Shown: positions 50,566 through 60,055 of the stretch, one piece after another
Layout of the letters: each line of letters opens with the position of its first letter
Position numbering within the stretch: the first letter of the stretch is position 1
Assembly (NCBI RefSeq): GCF_014518425.1
Contig: NZ_JACVCU010000005.1
Location: forward strand, 372,678 to 436,677
Direction of reading: 5' to 3'
DNA length: 64,000 nucleotides
Source: Terrabacter sp. MAHUQ-38
GTDB lineage: Bacteria > Actinomycetota > Actinomycetes > Actinomycetales > Dermatophilaceae
Made by a program: the position numbers and the translations under genes
The notes under the pieces: generated by a model
What the model was told of the DNA's origin: nothing
The model's database searches: none
What the model saw: only the letters and a program-made list of their open reading frames with translations

Positions 50566-51751
50566 GCGGGGCGGTGAGCCCGGAACGGGAGACGAGCCAC
50601 TCGCGCAGCACCCGCTCCCAGCGTTCCGGGTCGACGTTCCACTCCCGGCAGTGACGAGCGGTGTCCCAGCGCTCGAAGCGCACGAGGTCGGGGCGCCGGC
50701 CGGCGAGTGCCACGGCCGGGCCGATCGGGACGAAGTCGTCGCCGTCCGAAGCCATGACGAGCATCGGGTGACGCAGCTCGTCCGCGCGGGCGACCCAGTC
50801 GGTGCGGGCCACGTCGATCGGTTCGCGCACCCCGACGAGACGGCGCGAGCGCCGAGAACCCATGAGGTCGGTCGCCATCCGGACCAGCGGCCCGGGCAGG
50901 AGGTGCAGCCGACCGTGGTGGCGCAGGACGACGCCCCAGTCGATGACCGCCGAGTTGAGCACGACACCCACGACATACTCCGCGAGGGGCGAGTGGTCCA
51001 GTGTCTGCAGCACGATGGCACCGCCCATCGACCACCCGAGGAGGATGATGCGACGCGCACCGTGCGACACGGCATACCCCATGGCTGCCTCGACGTCCCG
51101 CCACTCCGACAGCCCGAGGTTGTAGCGCCCGTCGGGGCCGCGCGGGGCGTCGCGGTCGTTGCGGTAGGCGGTGACGACGCTCGTCCACCCCTCCGCCCGG
51201 AGGACGGGAACGGCTCGCAGCGTCTCCTCCTTGCGCGCGCCCCGGCCGTGCACGAGCACGGCCCAGTCGGTGCCGGTCACGCCGCCCTCGGGTCGTACCA
51301 GCCAGCCCGGTAGCGCGCCGACGTCGGACAGGATGCTGACGTCCTCGTCTGGGAGCCCGAGACACACGCTCGGCCGGTCCCAGTAGTAGTACTGGTTCCA
51401 CCGAGCCGGGCCCGGCTCCAGACGCCCGCGGTCCACCGCGATGAGCCGGCGCGCGACGGAGCGCGCGTCGCTCTCGACGATGTCGCCGACCCGGGCGTGG
51501 CCGGTCCCCCCGTCGAGCCACACTCCGTAGCGACCCGGCACCACGGTGTCAGGCATCGCCGCGAAGGTGACCGTGTCGTCGTCACGGCGCAGGATGGTCA
51601 GGTTCTCGGGTTGGAGCTCGTCGGGGGTGAGCACCCGGCGGGCGAAGTAGGCGGCCGCCGCGACGGACCCGCTGGCAGCGCCGAGGACCGAGCCGGTCCC
51701 CGCAGCCGCCGCCACGAGCACCGGACGCGAGACGAGACGGCGCACCTGCAC
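50534..51751 (-). CDS. Alpha/beta hydrolase with N-terminal membrane anchor
   Basis: 405 aa. The N-terminal helix (about 8-36, VSRPVLVAAAAGTGSVLGAA then VAAAAYF) may anchor or export the protein. The hydrolase domain (about 165-395) has the nucleophile Ser in LLGWSMGGAIVL (GxSxG), oxyanion-region HGRGARKEE, Asp in MASDGDDFVP, and the terminal His in ARHCREW. An extra domain of about 100 residues lies before it. Substrate unknown. The GTG start at 51751 is a choice; in-frame upstream residues lack family character. Confidence 0.8.
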   Translation of the reverse strand: MQVRRLVSRPVLVAAAAGTGSVLGAASGSVAAAAYFARRVLTPDELQPENLTILRRDDDTVTFAAMPDTVVPGRYGVWLDGGTGHARVGDIVESDARSVARRLIAVDRGRLEPGPARWNQYYYWDRPSVCLGLPDEDVSILSDVGALPGWLVRPEGGVTGTDWAVLVHGRGARKEETLRAVPVLRAEGWTSVVTAYRNDRDAPRGPDGRYNLGLSEWRDVEAAMGYAVSHGARRIILLGWSMGGAIVLQTLDHSPLAEYVVGVVLNSAVIDWGVVLRHHGRLHLLPGPLVRMATDLMGSRRSRRLVGVREPIDVARTDWVARADELRHPMLVMASDGDDFVPIGPAVALAGRRPDLVRFERWDTARHCREWNVDPERWERVLREWLVSRSGLTAPLSGDGRATGP

Positions 51752-52040
51752 GAGCCCATCGTTGCAAAGCCTCCGAGCAGAGCGTGGAGCGGCGTGCCGG
51801 AGGAAAGACGCGAATCGGGACGAATGCGTATCAACGACCACGCGGGCGCCACCTTCTGTCGGGAGCATCGGGACACGGACGGGCGGTCCGCACCGGTCCG
51901 ATGTTCCCCGGCCCGCCCCCGCGGGCCGGTCGCAGACCGGCGACGACCGTTGGGGTCACGGCCGCCGCCGGGATGTCTCGGGGTGCGAGGGGCATCCACG
52001 CACCGCTTCTCACCATCTCGTTCCCACGAAAGGGGACATC

Positions 52041-53366
52041 GTGTTCACAGCCATGCGCCGAAGTGCGCTCACGCTCGCCGCCGCCGGGGCTCTTGTAGCA
52101 ACTCCGGCCCTTGCGATGGGTGCCGGCGTCAGCCCGGCCACCTACGACGCGTCGGTCGATCCGGGCGACACCGTCCACGTCACCAAGACCGTCAGCACAC
52201 CTGCGATCCCGCCCAAGCCCGACATCGTCCTCGTCGTCGACGAGACGGGCAGCATGGGGTCCGCCATCGCCAACGTGAAGTCGGAGATGGGATCGATCGT
52301 CACCACGGTGCAGTCGGCCCAGCCGCAGGCGCAGTTCGCGGTCGTGTCCTACAAGGACGCGACCGACGGGGCGCAGTTCTTCCAGGTCGAGTCCGACCTG
52401 ACGGGCAGCCAGGCCACCGCTCAGGGGGCCATCGACAGCCTCGTCGCGGGTGGCGGGGGTGACACCCCTGAGGGCCAGCTCAACGCCCTCTGGGAGGTCG
52501 GGACCGGCGGCAGCGCCATCTCGTTCCGTCCGGACTCCTCGCGCATCGTCGTCTGGTTCGGCGACGCCAGCGGCCACGACCCGAGCGGCGGCCACTCCGA
52601 GGCCGACGCGACCGCGTCCCTCACGGGTGTGGGCGCCCAGGTCATCGCCATCAACGTGGCGTCCGGTGGGGCCGACGGCCTCAACGCCACGGGACAGGCT
52701 CAGCGCATCGCCGCCGCCACCTCCGGCACGTTCTTCCCGAGCGTGACCCCGGGGAATGTCGCGGCCACGATCCTCGCCGGGCTGGGCAACCTGCCGGCCG
52801 AGGTGAGCGCCGACGTCTCGTGCGACCCGGGCCTGTCCATCGCGTTCACGCCCTCCCTGCCGCAGACCGTGACGAGCGGCAGCGACGTCGTGCTCGACGA
52901 GGCCATCACCGTGGCGGCGGACGCACCCCAGGGCTCGACCCTGACGTGCACGACCACGTTCCTGATCAACGGTGCCGAGGCCGGGCCGGAGTTCGTCCAG
53001 ACCGTCAGCATCAAGGTCAACGACGTCACCCCGCCCACCGTGTCGTGCGGTCCCGGCGTCAACCCCGACGGCGTCACGCCGCCCGGGTACAAGAAGGCCG
53101 GTTTCTACCAGCTCGTCGCCGACGACAACCTGCCTGGTACCACCGTGACGGTCTCCGACACCGCGACGGGCGCCAGCTTCGGCCCGTACGACCCGGGGAC
53201 GTACATCAAGATGACGCAGGCTCTCGGCGCGACGCCGTCGGCGGTGCCGTTCGAGGGCATGGTCGACTGGCACGTCACCGTCCAGGGCGACCTGCTCCTG
53301 ACGGCAACCGACGCGGCGGGCAACACGGCCACCGCCACCTGCTCGGCGCCGCCGAACAAGAAGTGA
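52041..53366 (+). CDS. Secreted von Willebrand factor A domain protein
   Basis: 441 aa. A signal peptide (about 1-28, LVATPALAMG) precedes a vWA domain (about 55-255) with the MIDAS loop DETGSMG (67-73), a DxTxS-like variant of DxSxS, and the later aspartate in VVWFGDASGHD. Three further beta-domain segments follow with paired cysteines (SADVSCDP, TLTCTTTF, VSCGPG, ATCSAP) suggesting disulfide-linked Ig-like modules. No LPXTG or membrane anchor is present, so it is probably released or non-covalently bound; partner unknown. The GTG has AAGGGG six bases upstream; an ATG lies four codons later. Confidence 0.85.
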   Translation: MFTAMRRSALTLAAAGALVATPALAMGAGVSPATYDASVDPGDTVHVTKTVSTPAIPPKPDIVLVVDETGSMGSAIANVKSEMGSIVTTVQSAQPQAQFAVVSYKDATDGAQFFQVESDLTGSQATAQGAIDSLVAGGGGDTPEGQLNALWEVGTGGSAISFRPDSSRIVVWFGDASGHDPSGGHSEADATASLTGVGAQVIAINVASGGADGLNATGQAQRIAAATSGTFFPSVTPGNVAATILAGLGNLPAEVSADVSCDPGLSIAFTPSLPQTVTSGSDVVLDEAITVAADAPQGSTLTCTTTFLINGAEAGPEFVQTVSIKVNDVTPPTVSCGPGVNPDGVTPPGYKKAGFYQLVADDNLPGTTVTVSDTATGASFGPYDPGTYIKMTQALGATPSAVPFEGMVDWHVTVQGDLLLTATDAAGNTATATCSAPPNKK

Positions 53367-53396
53367 GCCCGCTCGACCCACCCACTCCGGGCTGAG

Positions 53397-53441
53397 CAGC
53401 GCGAGGGGTCCCGGCACCGTCCGGGGCCCCTCGTCGCGCTG
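53397..53441 (+). terminator. Terminator of the vWA gene
   Basis: A long stem CAGCGCGAGGGGTCCCGG / CCGGGGCCCCTCGTCGCGCTG with a 6-nt loop and a 3-nt bulge begins 30 bp past the stop. Confidence 0.7.
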
Positions 53442-53535
53442 CGGCCCGTAGGAAGCGATGCGGCCCGTAAGAAGTCGTAACCACGGACAGCCCGGGACCG
53501 GGCACAAACCCCGGAGACGTGGCGTTGGTCTGGAC

Positions 53536-53982
53536 ATGAGCGACAAGAGCACCTCAGCCAAGCCGTATGCCGTCCAGCGCACCGACGACGAGTGGCGCGC
53601 CGCCCTGAGTCCCGCCGAGTACCAGGTGCTGCGAAAGGCCGGCACCGAGCCCGCGTTCCGCGGCGAGTACACCGATACGAAGACCCATGGCGTCTACTCG
53701 TGCCGCGCGTGCGGCGCCGAGCTCTTCCGCAGTGACACGAAGTTCGAGTCGCACTGCGGCTGGCCGTCCTTCTACTCACCCCTCGCCGGCGACTCGGTGG
53801 AGTACATCGAGGACCGCAGCCTGGGGATGAAGCGCGTGGAGGTGCGATGCGCAACGTGCGGCTCGCACCTCGGCCACGTCTTCGAGGGCGAGGGGTATGA
53901 CACCCCCACCGACCAGCGCTACTGCATCAACTCGATCTCGTTGCGCCTGCAGCCCGACGAGGACGCCGCACCCGAGGCCTGA
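53536..53982 (+). CDS. msrB: Peptide methionine (R)-S-oxide reductase
   Basis: 148 aa, full length for MsrB. Zinc is held by Cys56/Cys59 (CRAC) and Cys105/Cys108 (CATC); the catalytic residue is Cys130 in QRYCINSISL. It reduces methionine-R-sulfoxide in proteins using thioredoxin. The ATG at 53536 (MSDKSTSAKP) begins just before the domain. It is transcribed alone, converging on hemQ. Confidence 0.95.
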   Translation: MSDKSTSAKPYAVQRTDDEWRAALSPAEYQVLRKAGTEPAFRGEYTDTKTHGVYSCRACGAELFRSDTKFESHCGWPSFYSPLAGDSVEYIEDRSLGMKRVEVRCATCGSHLGHVFEGEGYDTPTDQRYCINSISLRLQPDEDAAPEA

Positions 53983-54055
53983 GCCCGGCTTCGGACTCGC
54001 GAGGCCGTGTCGCGGTCGCGCCGCCCCTGACGGCGGCCCCCCGCGCCTCGGCGCG

Positions 54056-54757
54056 TCAGCGCAGGTTGGCGACGAGCTCGGCCGGCTGCACCTTGGGGCC
54101 GGTGAAGAACGGCACCTCCTCGCGCACGTGCAGACGTGCCCGGGAGGCGCGCAGCTCGCGCATGAGGTCGACGATGCGGTGCAGCTCGTCCGCCTCGAAG
54201 GCCAGCAGCCACTCGTAGTCGCCGAGGGCGAACGACGCGATGGTGTTGGCTCGCACGTCGGGGTAGTCGCGGGCCATCTGGCCGTGCTCGCGCAACATGT
54301 CCCGGCGCTCGTCGTCCTCCAGGAGGTACCAGTCGTACGAGCGCACGAACGGGTAGACGCAGACGTACTTCCGAGCGACCTCGTCGGCCATGAACGCCGG
54401 CACGTGGCTCTTGTTGAACTCCGCGGGACGGTGCAGCGCCGCGGAGCTCCACGTCGGCTCGAGGTGCTGCCCGAGCTCGGTGCGCAGCAGCCGGTGGTAG
54501 GCCGACTGGAGCTGCTCGATGCTCTCGGCGTGCCACCACACCATGAAGTCGGCGTCACCCCGCAGGCCCGCGACGTCGTAGAGTCCGCGGACGACCACCC
54601 CTTCGGCGGCGATCTCGTCGAGGAAGGCCTCGAGCTCTGCCGTGAGCTTGTCGCGGTCGTCACCGAGCGGACTCACGGTGCTGAACACCGACCACATGCT
54701 GTAACGGATCGTGTCGTTGATCTCCCGCATCCGGGCCGGGCTCACGCGCTCGCTCAT
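54056..54757 (-). CDS. hemQ: Coproheme decarboxylase HemQ (ChdC)
   Basis: 233 aa chlorite-dismutase-fold protein. The catalytic Tyr135 ([11 protein letters not shown]) and the haem-side His158 (LREHGQM) match actinobacterial ChdC. It converts iron-coproporphyrin III to haem b with peroxide, the last step of the coproporphyrin-dependent pathway used by Gram-positive bacteria. The gene follows hemY by 34 bp on the same strand. Confidence 0.93.
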   Translation of the reverse strand: MSERVSPARMREINDTIRYSMWSVFSTVSPLGDDRDKLTAELEAFLDEIAAEGVVVRGLYDVAGLRGDADFMVWWHAESIEQLQSAYHRLLRTELGQHLEPTWSSAALHRPAEFNKSHVPAFMADEVARKYVCVYPFVRSYDWYLLEDDERRDMLREHGQMARDYPDVRANTIASFALGDYEWLLAFEADELHRIVDLMRELRASRARLHVREEVPFFTGPKVQPAELVANLR

Positions 54758-54791
54758 GCGCCCATCATCCCAAGCCGTCCGGACGCGCGCG

Positions 54792-56171
54792 TCAGCGGGT
54801 CAGCACGGCGCGAGCGGCGGCACGCCCGGACGCGATGCACGCCGGGACCCCGACGCCGTCGTATGCCGCCCCGCACAGCGCCAGCCCGGGCGGGAGCTCG
54901 CGCGTGGGGGCCAGCCGGGTCCGGTGCCCGACTGCGTACTGGGGCAGTCCCCCGCCCCAGCGCTGGACGTGTGCGGCGACGGGGTCCGGGAGCGCGGGGC
55001 CCAGGACGGTGCGCAGGTCGGCGAGGGCGACCTCGACGAGCTCGTCGTCGCTGCGCTGGACCGACGCCTCTTCCCGATGGCGTCCGACAGAGGCACGCAG
55101 GAAGGTCCGGTCGGGGTGGGCGGCGGCGAGCCAGGGCCACTTGACGGTGCTGAACGTCGCGGCCTTGATCGTCAGCGGCTCGGTGGGCGGCACGAGGAAC
55201 CCGGTGCCGTCGAGAACCTCAGGGGCCGACCCCGACAGTGCGAACGAGATGATCGCCATCGACGCGAGCTCGATCCCCGCGAGCGCGTATGCGGCCGCGG
55301 GCGCTTCGTCACGCAGCAGCCGAGCGGTCGCGGGCGGCGGGGTGGCGACGACGACGGCGTCGAAGAGGTCGTCGACCACGTCTGTCGTGGGACCCGTCGA
55401 GACGACCCAACCGTCGCCGGTGCGGCGCAGTCCGCGCACGACCGCTCCGGTGCGCACGTCGGCGCCCGCCCGGGCGAGCTCGCGCAGCAGGATCTCCGGG
55501 AGGCCGCCGAGCCCGCCCACCAGGGTGGCGAACACCGGCATCACGGCCATCGGCCCGCCTGCTGCCGCCTCCACGGCGGCCCGCGCGACCTCGAGAAGGG
55601 GGCGTCCGTCGCGTGCGGCGGCGGCGAGCGCCGGGACGGCCTGCTCGGCGGAGATCTCGCGGGCGTGGCCCGCGTAGACGCCGGCGAGAAGGGGCTCGAC
55701 GAGGCGGTCGGTGACAGCAGGCCCCAGGCGGGCGTCGACGAGGTCGCCGACCGAGACGTCGCCATGGAGGACGCCGTCGACGCGCTCGTGGACGAGACGG
55801 TCCACCTCGGCGTCGGTGAGCAGTCCGCGGACGGACTCCGGGTCGGAGGGCACGCCCATGACCGTCCCCTTGGGCATCGGCCAGCGCCGGCCGCGGGACA
55901 CGATCGAGGCGCCGGCCCCGCCCGGGTGGGTCGTCCGGTCATCGACACCGAGCTCCTCGAAGAGGCCGAGGGCCTCGGGACGACGCGCGAGCACCGACTC
56001 GGCGCCGACGTCGATGCGCACGCCGCCGACGTCCTCGAGCCGCAGCTTGCCGCCGACGCGGTCGCTGCCCTCCAGGACCGTGACGGCGACGTCACTGCCC
56101 GGTCTGGTCAGCTCCCACGCCGCCGCGAGACCACTGATGCCACCGCCGATGACCGCGACGCTCCTGACCAT
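54792..56171 (-). CDS. hemY: Coproporphyrinogen III oxidase, HemY/CgoX type
   Basis: 459 aa FAD-dependent oxidase. The dinucleotide-binding motif is [16 protein letters not shown] (6-21) followed by EGSDRVGGK; the C-terminal FAD segment is [20 protein letters not shown]. Together with HemQ it indicates that coproporphyrinogen, not protoporphyrinogen, is the physiological substrate. hemE lies 4 kb further along the same strand, separated by murJ and two plus-strand genes, so the usual haem cluster is split here. Confidence 0.92.
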   Translation of the reverse strand: MVRSVAVIGGGISGLAAAWELTRPGSDVAVTVLEGSDRVGGKLRLEDVGGVRIDVGAESVLARRPEALGLFEELGVDDRTTHPGGAGASIVSRGRRWPMPKGTVMGVPSDPESVRGLLTDAEVDRLVHERVDGVLHGDVSVGDLVDARLGPAVTDRLVEPLLAGVYAGHAREISAEQAVPALAAAARDGRPLLEVARAAVEAAAGGPMAVMPVFATLVGGLGGLPEILLRELARAGADVRTGAVVRGLRRTGDGWVVSTGPTTDVVDDLFDAVVVATPPPATARLLRDEAPAAAYALAGIELASMAIISFALSGSAPEVLDGTGFLVPPTEPLTIKAATFSTVKWPWLAAAHPDRTFLRASVGRHREEASVQRSDDELVEVALADLRTVLGPALPDPVAAHVQRWGGGLPQYAVGHRTRLAPTRELPPGLALCGAAYDGVGVPACIASGRAAARAVLTR

Positions 56172-56264
56172 GTCGCCACTCTCCCACCCATGCGATCAGC
56201 CCCGAGCGCGGCCCCGGCCGGGAGCGTTTGTCCACCGCGGGGCCGATGGGGGAATGTGGAGGAC

Positions 56265-56981
56265 ATGACAGCCCCCGCCCTGCTGCTCGCCCTGCCCACG
56301 GCCGAGCTGTCGGGTCTGGTCGGGATCGCCAGCCGAGTCATCCGCACTCTGGGCGAGTGGGGCGTCGCGGCGCTCACGTTCGTCGAGACGGTCCTCCCGC
56401 CGATCCCCAGCGAGGTGGTGCTGCCCCTCTCCGGCTTCATCGCCCGGCAGGGCCAGATGAGCCTCGCCCTCCTGCTCGTGACCAGCACGCTCGGTTCCTA
56501 CCTGGGCGCCATGGCCCTGTACCTGCTCGCCTCTCGACTCGGCCAGGCCCGAGCAATCGCGCTGCTCGCGCGGTTGCCGCTCGTCGACCGAAGCGACTTC
56601 GTCCGCACCACTGCGTGGTTCGCGGACCACGGGCGACGCTCCGTCTTCTTCGGCCGCCTCGTGCCGGGCGTGCGCAGCCTCGTCTCGCTCCCGGCCGGCG
56701 CGGTGCACATGCCGATCCTGCGGTTCACCGTCTTCACGGTCGCCGGCAGCGCGATCTGGAACGGGCTGCTCATCGGGCTGGGCTGGCTGCTCGGGTCGCG
56801 CTACGAGCTCGTCGACCGGTACTCCTCGGTCCTGGACGTCGTCGTGGTGACCGCCGTCGCGGCCCTCGTCGCGTGGCTCGTCGCGCGCCGGGTCCGACGG
56901 GGCCGCGCCGACCGGACGTCCCCACGAGCGACCGAGGAAGCGACCGAACGCGCGAGCGAAGAGTCGACCGGGCGCGGTTGA
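56265..56981 (+). CDS. DedA-family membrane protein
   Basis: 238 aa SNARE-associated/DedA protein. Signature features are ETVLPPIPSEVVLPLSGF near residue 40, GSYLGAMALYLLASRLG and GRLVPGVRSLVSLPAG, with four to five hydrophobic segments. DedA proteins are half-transporters, some of which flip polyprenyl phosphate or phospholipid. The last 35 residues are charged (ATEEATERASEESTGRG). The ATG at 56265 sits only 3 bases after GGAGG; a GTG nine bases earlier is possible. Confidence 0.88.
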   Translation: MTAPALLLALPTAELSGLVGIASRVIRTLGEWGVAALTFVETVLPPIPSEVVLPLSGFIARQGQMSLALLLVTSTLGSYLGAMALYLLASRLGQARAIALLARLPLVDRSDFVRTTAWFADHGRRSVFFGRLVPGVRSLVSLPAGAVHMPILRFTVFTVAGSAIWNGLLIGLGWLLGSRYELVDRYSSVLDVVVVTAVAALVAWLVARRVRRGRADRTSPRATEEATERASEESTGRG

Positions 56982-57137
56982 GCCGGCCACCTCCTGCCGG
57001 TCATGGGTCCGACGCGTCCCCCGCAACGTTCCGGGACCGCCCGGTGTCTTTGGAGGCAACAGGACGTCGCCAGCACACCGCACGGACCAGCACAGCATCC
57101 GGCACCGCACGGGAGGCGACCCGTCGAAAGGCTCGCC

Positions 57138-58331
57138 ATGACCGACACCTCGCGCCTCCCCCGCCCATCCTCCCTCGCACCCTCACGTCGTCGGCTCCTC
57201 GCCTTCGTCGTGGCACTCGCTCTCGTGCTCGTGGCCGCGGTCCCGCTGGGCCTGCGAGCGCTGTCGGGGGCCTCGCCCGGGGCCCCCTCGGACGCGACCG
57301 TCGAGCTGGGCCCGAACGCGGTCCGGGGCGGCACCGCGGCCACCCCCGACGACCTGTCGCAGGACGGCGGAGCCCCCGCCGCGTCCGACCGCTCGGCCAA
57401 GTCCCCGGCGGCCGACGCGCCGTCGAGCCCCGGCGCGTCGGTCGCCGTCATCGGGGAGAAGCTCGCGCGTACGGCCTGGCTGGGCATCAAGGTCACCGAT
57501 CTCACGGGGGCTGCGGCCCGAGCCCGGGTCATCGCCACCAGCGCGGGCGGTCAGGTGACCTCGGAGAACGTCGTGACGGCGGACGATCCGACGGGCGGCC
57601 CCGGCATGGTCGGCCCGGCCACCGAGTCGGGTCGGGCCCTGCCCCGGGTCGGCGTCGACGAGGCCGGCATGGTGCTCAGTGTCCCCGCCGAGTCACTCGA
57701 CAAGGTGCTCACGGAGCTCTCGCGGATCGGGTCCGTGTCGTACCGTTCGTCGCAGACCCAGGACGTCACCGACACCTACGTCGACACGAAGGCCCGCATC
57801 CAGCCGATGCGTGACGGCATCGACCGGCTGCGCGCGCTCCTCGCCAAGACCACCGAGCTCCAGCAGATCATCACGCTCGAGAGCGAGCTGACCCGGCGCC
57901 AGGCCGAGCTCGACTCACTCACGCAGCGCCTCGCGCAGCTCGACAAGCTGACGACGATGAGCGACGTGACCGTGTCGCTGTGGACCGACGCCACCACGCC
58001 GGTCGAGGACGACAACGGTCCCGGCGGCGGGCTGCGTACGGCTTGGGAGAGCTTCCTCGGCTCGCTCACCGTCATCGTCACCGGCCTCGCGGTCCTGCTC
58101 CCGTGGCTCGTCATCCTCGTCCCCCTGATCCTGCTCGCGCTGCGCCGCTGGCGCCGCCGCGACACGGGTGCCCCCGTCGCGACCTCCCACGCGGCCGAGG
58201 CCCCGGGCGCCGGGGCCGCTCCGCAGCCGGTCGGCGCCCCGACCGGGACCAGCGCCACCGGGACGAGCGCCACCGGGACGAGCGGCACGCCGTCGAAGCC
58301 TGAGTCGGCGGGCCCGCCCTCGGGTGCGTGA
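57138..58331 (+). CDS. DUF4349-domain membrane protein
   Basis: 397 aa. The N-terminal helix (about 21-42, LLAFVVALALVLVAAVPLGL), Ala/Pro/Ser-rich linker, DUF4349 domain (about 100-290: ARTAWLGIKVTDLTGAAAR, YVDTKARIQPMRDGIDRLRA) with a coiled-coil stretch (LQQIITLESELTRRQAELDS), then a second membrane helix (about 310-340, VIVTGLAVLLPWLVILVPLI) fit the family. The C-terminal tail contains a short tandem repeat of GTSAT. Function unknown. Confidence 0.82.
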   Translation: MTDTSRLPRPSSLAPSRRRLLAFVVALALVLVAAVPLGLRALSGASPGAPSDATVELGPNAVRGGTAATPDDLSQDGGAPAASDRSAKSPAADAPSSPGASVAVIGEKLARTAWLGIKVTDLTGAAARARVIATSAGGQVTSENVVTADDPTGGPGMVGPATESGRALPRVGVDEAGMVLSVPAESLDKVLTELSRIGSVSYRSSQTQDVTDTYVDTKARIQPMRDGIDRLRALLAKTTELQQIITLESELTRRQAELDSLTQRLAQLDKLTTMSDVTVSLWTDATTPVEDDNGPGGGLRTAWESFLGSLTVIVTGLAVLLPWLVILVPLILLALRRWRRRDTGAPVATSHAAEAPGAGAAPQPVGAPTGTSATGTSATGTSGTPSKPESAGPPSGA

Positions 58332-58372
58332 CCGGCGACGCCGACGGGTGACGGTCGCCGCGGGCGGCTCGG

Positions 58373-60055
58373 TCAGCGACCGAGCCGCCCGCGGACCAGG
58401 TCGGCGACCTGTCGGACCTCGCGGACGTGCAGCACGTGCGCGAGGCCGAGGTAGATGACCGTGAAGACGAGGCCGACGAGGCCGATCTCGAGGGCGCTGG
58501 CGAACATCCGCTTGACGATCGACGACGTGCTGTCGATGGCGCCACTGGTGATCGGCTCGAGGACGACGGTCACCGCCCACGCGACGACGCCAGCGACAGC
58601 GGCGGCGACGCCGACCCGGGCCATGGTGACCACCGCACCGCTGAGGCCGAGGCTGCCCGTGCGCCGTCGCAACAGGTACAGGCCGACCCCGGAGCTGACG
58701 ACGTTGCCGACCGTCTGCCCCATCGCCATGACGCCGATGGCCCAGACGGGGTTGACGAACAGCGTGATGACACCGGCCAGTGCACTGATGCCGGTGAGCA
58801 GCACCTGCATGACCACAGTGGGTCGGCCGTCCTCCAGTGCGAAGAACATCCGGTAGCACAGCAGGTCGAGCCCGAACGGAACGAGCCCGAGGATCATGAT
58901 GACGAGCACGCTGGCGGCTACTTGGACGGACCGCGTGTCGATGCCGGGGTTGAGCAGCGCGACGATCGGGTTGGCCAGCACCATGACGGCCACCATGATC
59001 GGCACGTTGGCGACGAGCGGCATCGTCAGGCCGGTGCGGAAGTCGTTGCGCAGGCTCTCGGTGTCTCCGGATGCGGCCGCCGCCGAGAAGCGCGGGAAGA
59101 GCGCCGTGATGATCGAGACGGTGACGAACGCGTGCGGCAGCATGAAGAGCGTGAAGGCGATGCTGTATGCCGCCGGGCCGCGTGCCACGGCAGCGAGGCC
59201 GAGCTCCTTCGCATGGGACGTCGCGTTGTTGAGGACGCCTTGGCTGATGAAGAAGCCGAGCTGCGAGATGGCGAGGCCGGCGAAGGCCCACAGCGCGAGC
59301 CGGCTCACGCCGCCGAGCCCGACGCCCCGCAGTCCCCATCGCGGCCGGTAGTGGAAGCCCGTGCGGCGCAGCGCCGGCACCAGAGACAGCGCCTGCACGA
59401 CGACGGACAACGTGGCCGATCCCGCGAAGAGCCAGATCATCGGCCCCGTCCACTCCGACGGGTCGCGCGGCCGTGGGTGTCTGTCGGGCCCGAGCAGGTG
59501 CGGCTGCGGGAAGACCACGAGGAACAGCACGAGCCCCGCTACAGCCACGACGTTCGCGAGGAACGGCGCCCAGGCGAACGCGCCGAAGCGCCCTCGCGCA
59601 TTGAGGATCTGGCCGAGCAGCGCGAAGAGCCCGTAGAAGAAGATCTGCGGCAGGCAGATGAGCGAGAACGCGAGTGCAAGCTCCTTGAAGTCCGGTGTGG
59701 AGTTGCGCGCGAGCAACCACACGAAACCTCCCGCCCCGGCCATGACGACGACGGTGATGACAGCCATGCCGGCGAGCGCGACCGTGATGACTCGGTCGGT
59801 GAACTCCTGGCCGCCGTCCTCGAGCTTCATGGCGCGGGCGAGCGAGGGGATCAGCACCGCGTTGAGGATGCCGCCGGCAGCCAGGACGTAGAGGACGTTG
59901 GGCAGGGTGTTTGCGAGGGAGAAGGCGTCACCGGCGAAGGTGGCGCCGATGATGGCGGTGATGAGTCCGTTGCGCACGGTGCCGAGCACGCGTGAGGCGA
60001 CAGACCCACCGAACATGGTGAGGCTGGAGCGGGCGACCGACGGCGCAGCCGTCAT
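58373..60055 (-). CDS. murJ: Lipid II flippase MurJ (MviN)
   Basis: 560 aa with about 14 membrane helices. N-terminal family features: GGSVASRVLGTVRNGLITAI and DAFSLANTLPNVLYVLAAGG; the conserved middle includes ALFPRFSAAAASGD. MurJ moves lipid II across the membrane for peptidoglycan synthesis. Unlike mycobacterial MviN (Rv3910) there is no fused pseudokinase domain. Its ATG overlaps the hemE stop by 4 bp (ATGA). A second MviN copy may exist elsewhere, near the replication origin as is usual in actinobacteria. Confidence 0.92.
   Translation of the reverse strand: MTAAPSVARSSLTMFGGSVASRVLGTVRNGLITAIIGATFAGDAFSLANTLPNVLYVLAAGGILNAVLIPSLARAMKLEDGGQEFTDRVITVALAGMAVITVVVMAGAGGFVWLLARNSTPDFKELALAFSLICLPQIFFYGLFALLGQILNARGRFGAFAWAPFLANVVAVAGLVLFLVVFPQPHLLGPDRHPRPRDPSEWTGPMIWLFAGSATLSVVVQALSLVPALRRTGFHYRPRWGLRGVGLGGVSRLALWAFAGLAISQLGFFISQGVLNNATSHAKELGLAAVARGPAAYSIAFTLFMLPHAFVTVSIITALFPRFSAAAASGDTESLRNDFRTGLTMPLVANVPIMVAVMVLANPIVALLNPGIDTRSVQVAASVLVIMILGLVPFGLDLLCYRMFFALEDGRPTVVMQVLLTGISALAGVITLFVNPVWAIGVMAMGQTVGNVVSSGVGLYLLRRRTGSLGLSGAVVTMARVGVAAAVAGVVAWAVTVVLEPITSGAIDSTSSIVKRMFASALEIGLVGLVFTVIYLGLAHVLHVREVRQVADLVRGRLGR

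Noticed and set aside
58240-58300. Short tandem repeat (GCCACCGGGACGA) in the DUF4349 gene as a phase-variation site
   Set aside because: Units are 15 bp, in frame and lie in a disordered C-terminal tail, so a change in number would not switch the gene off.
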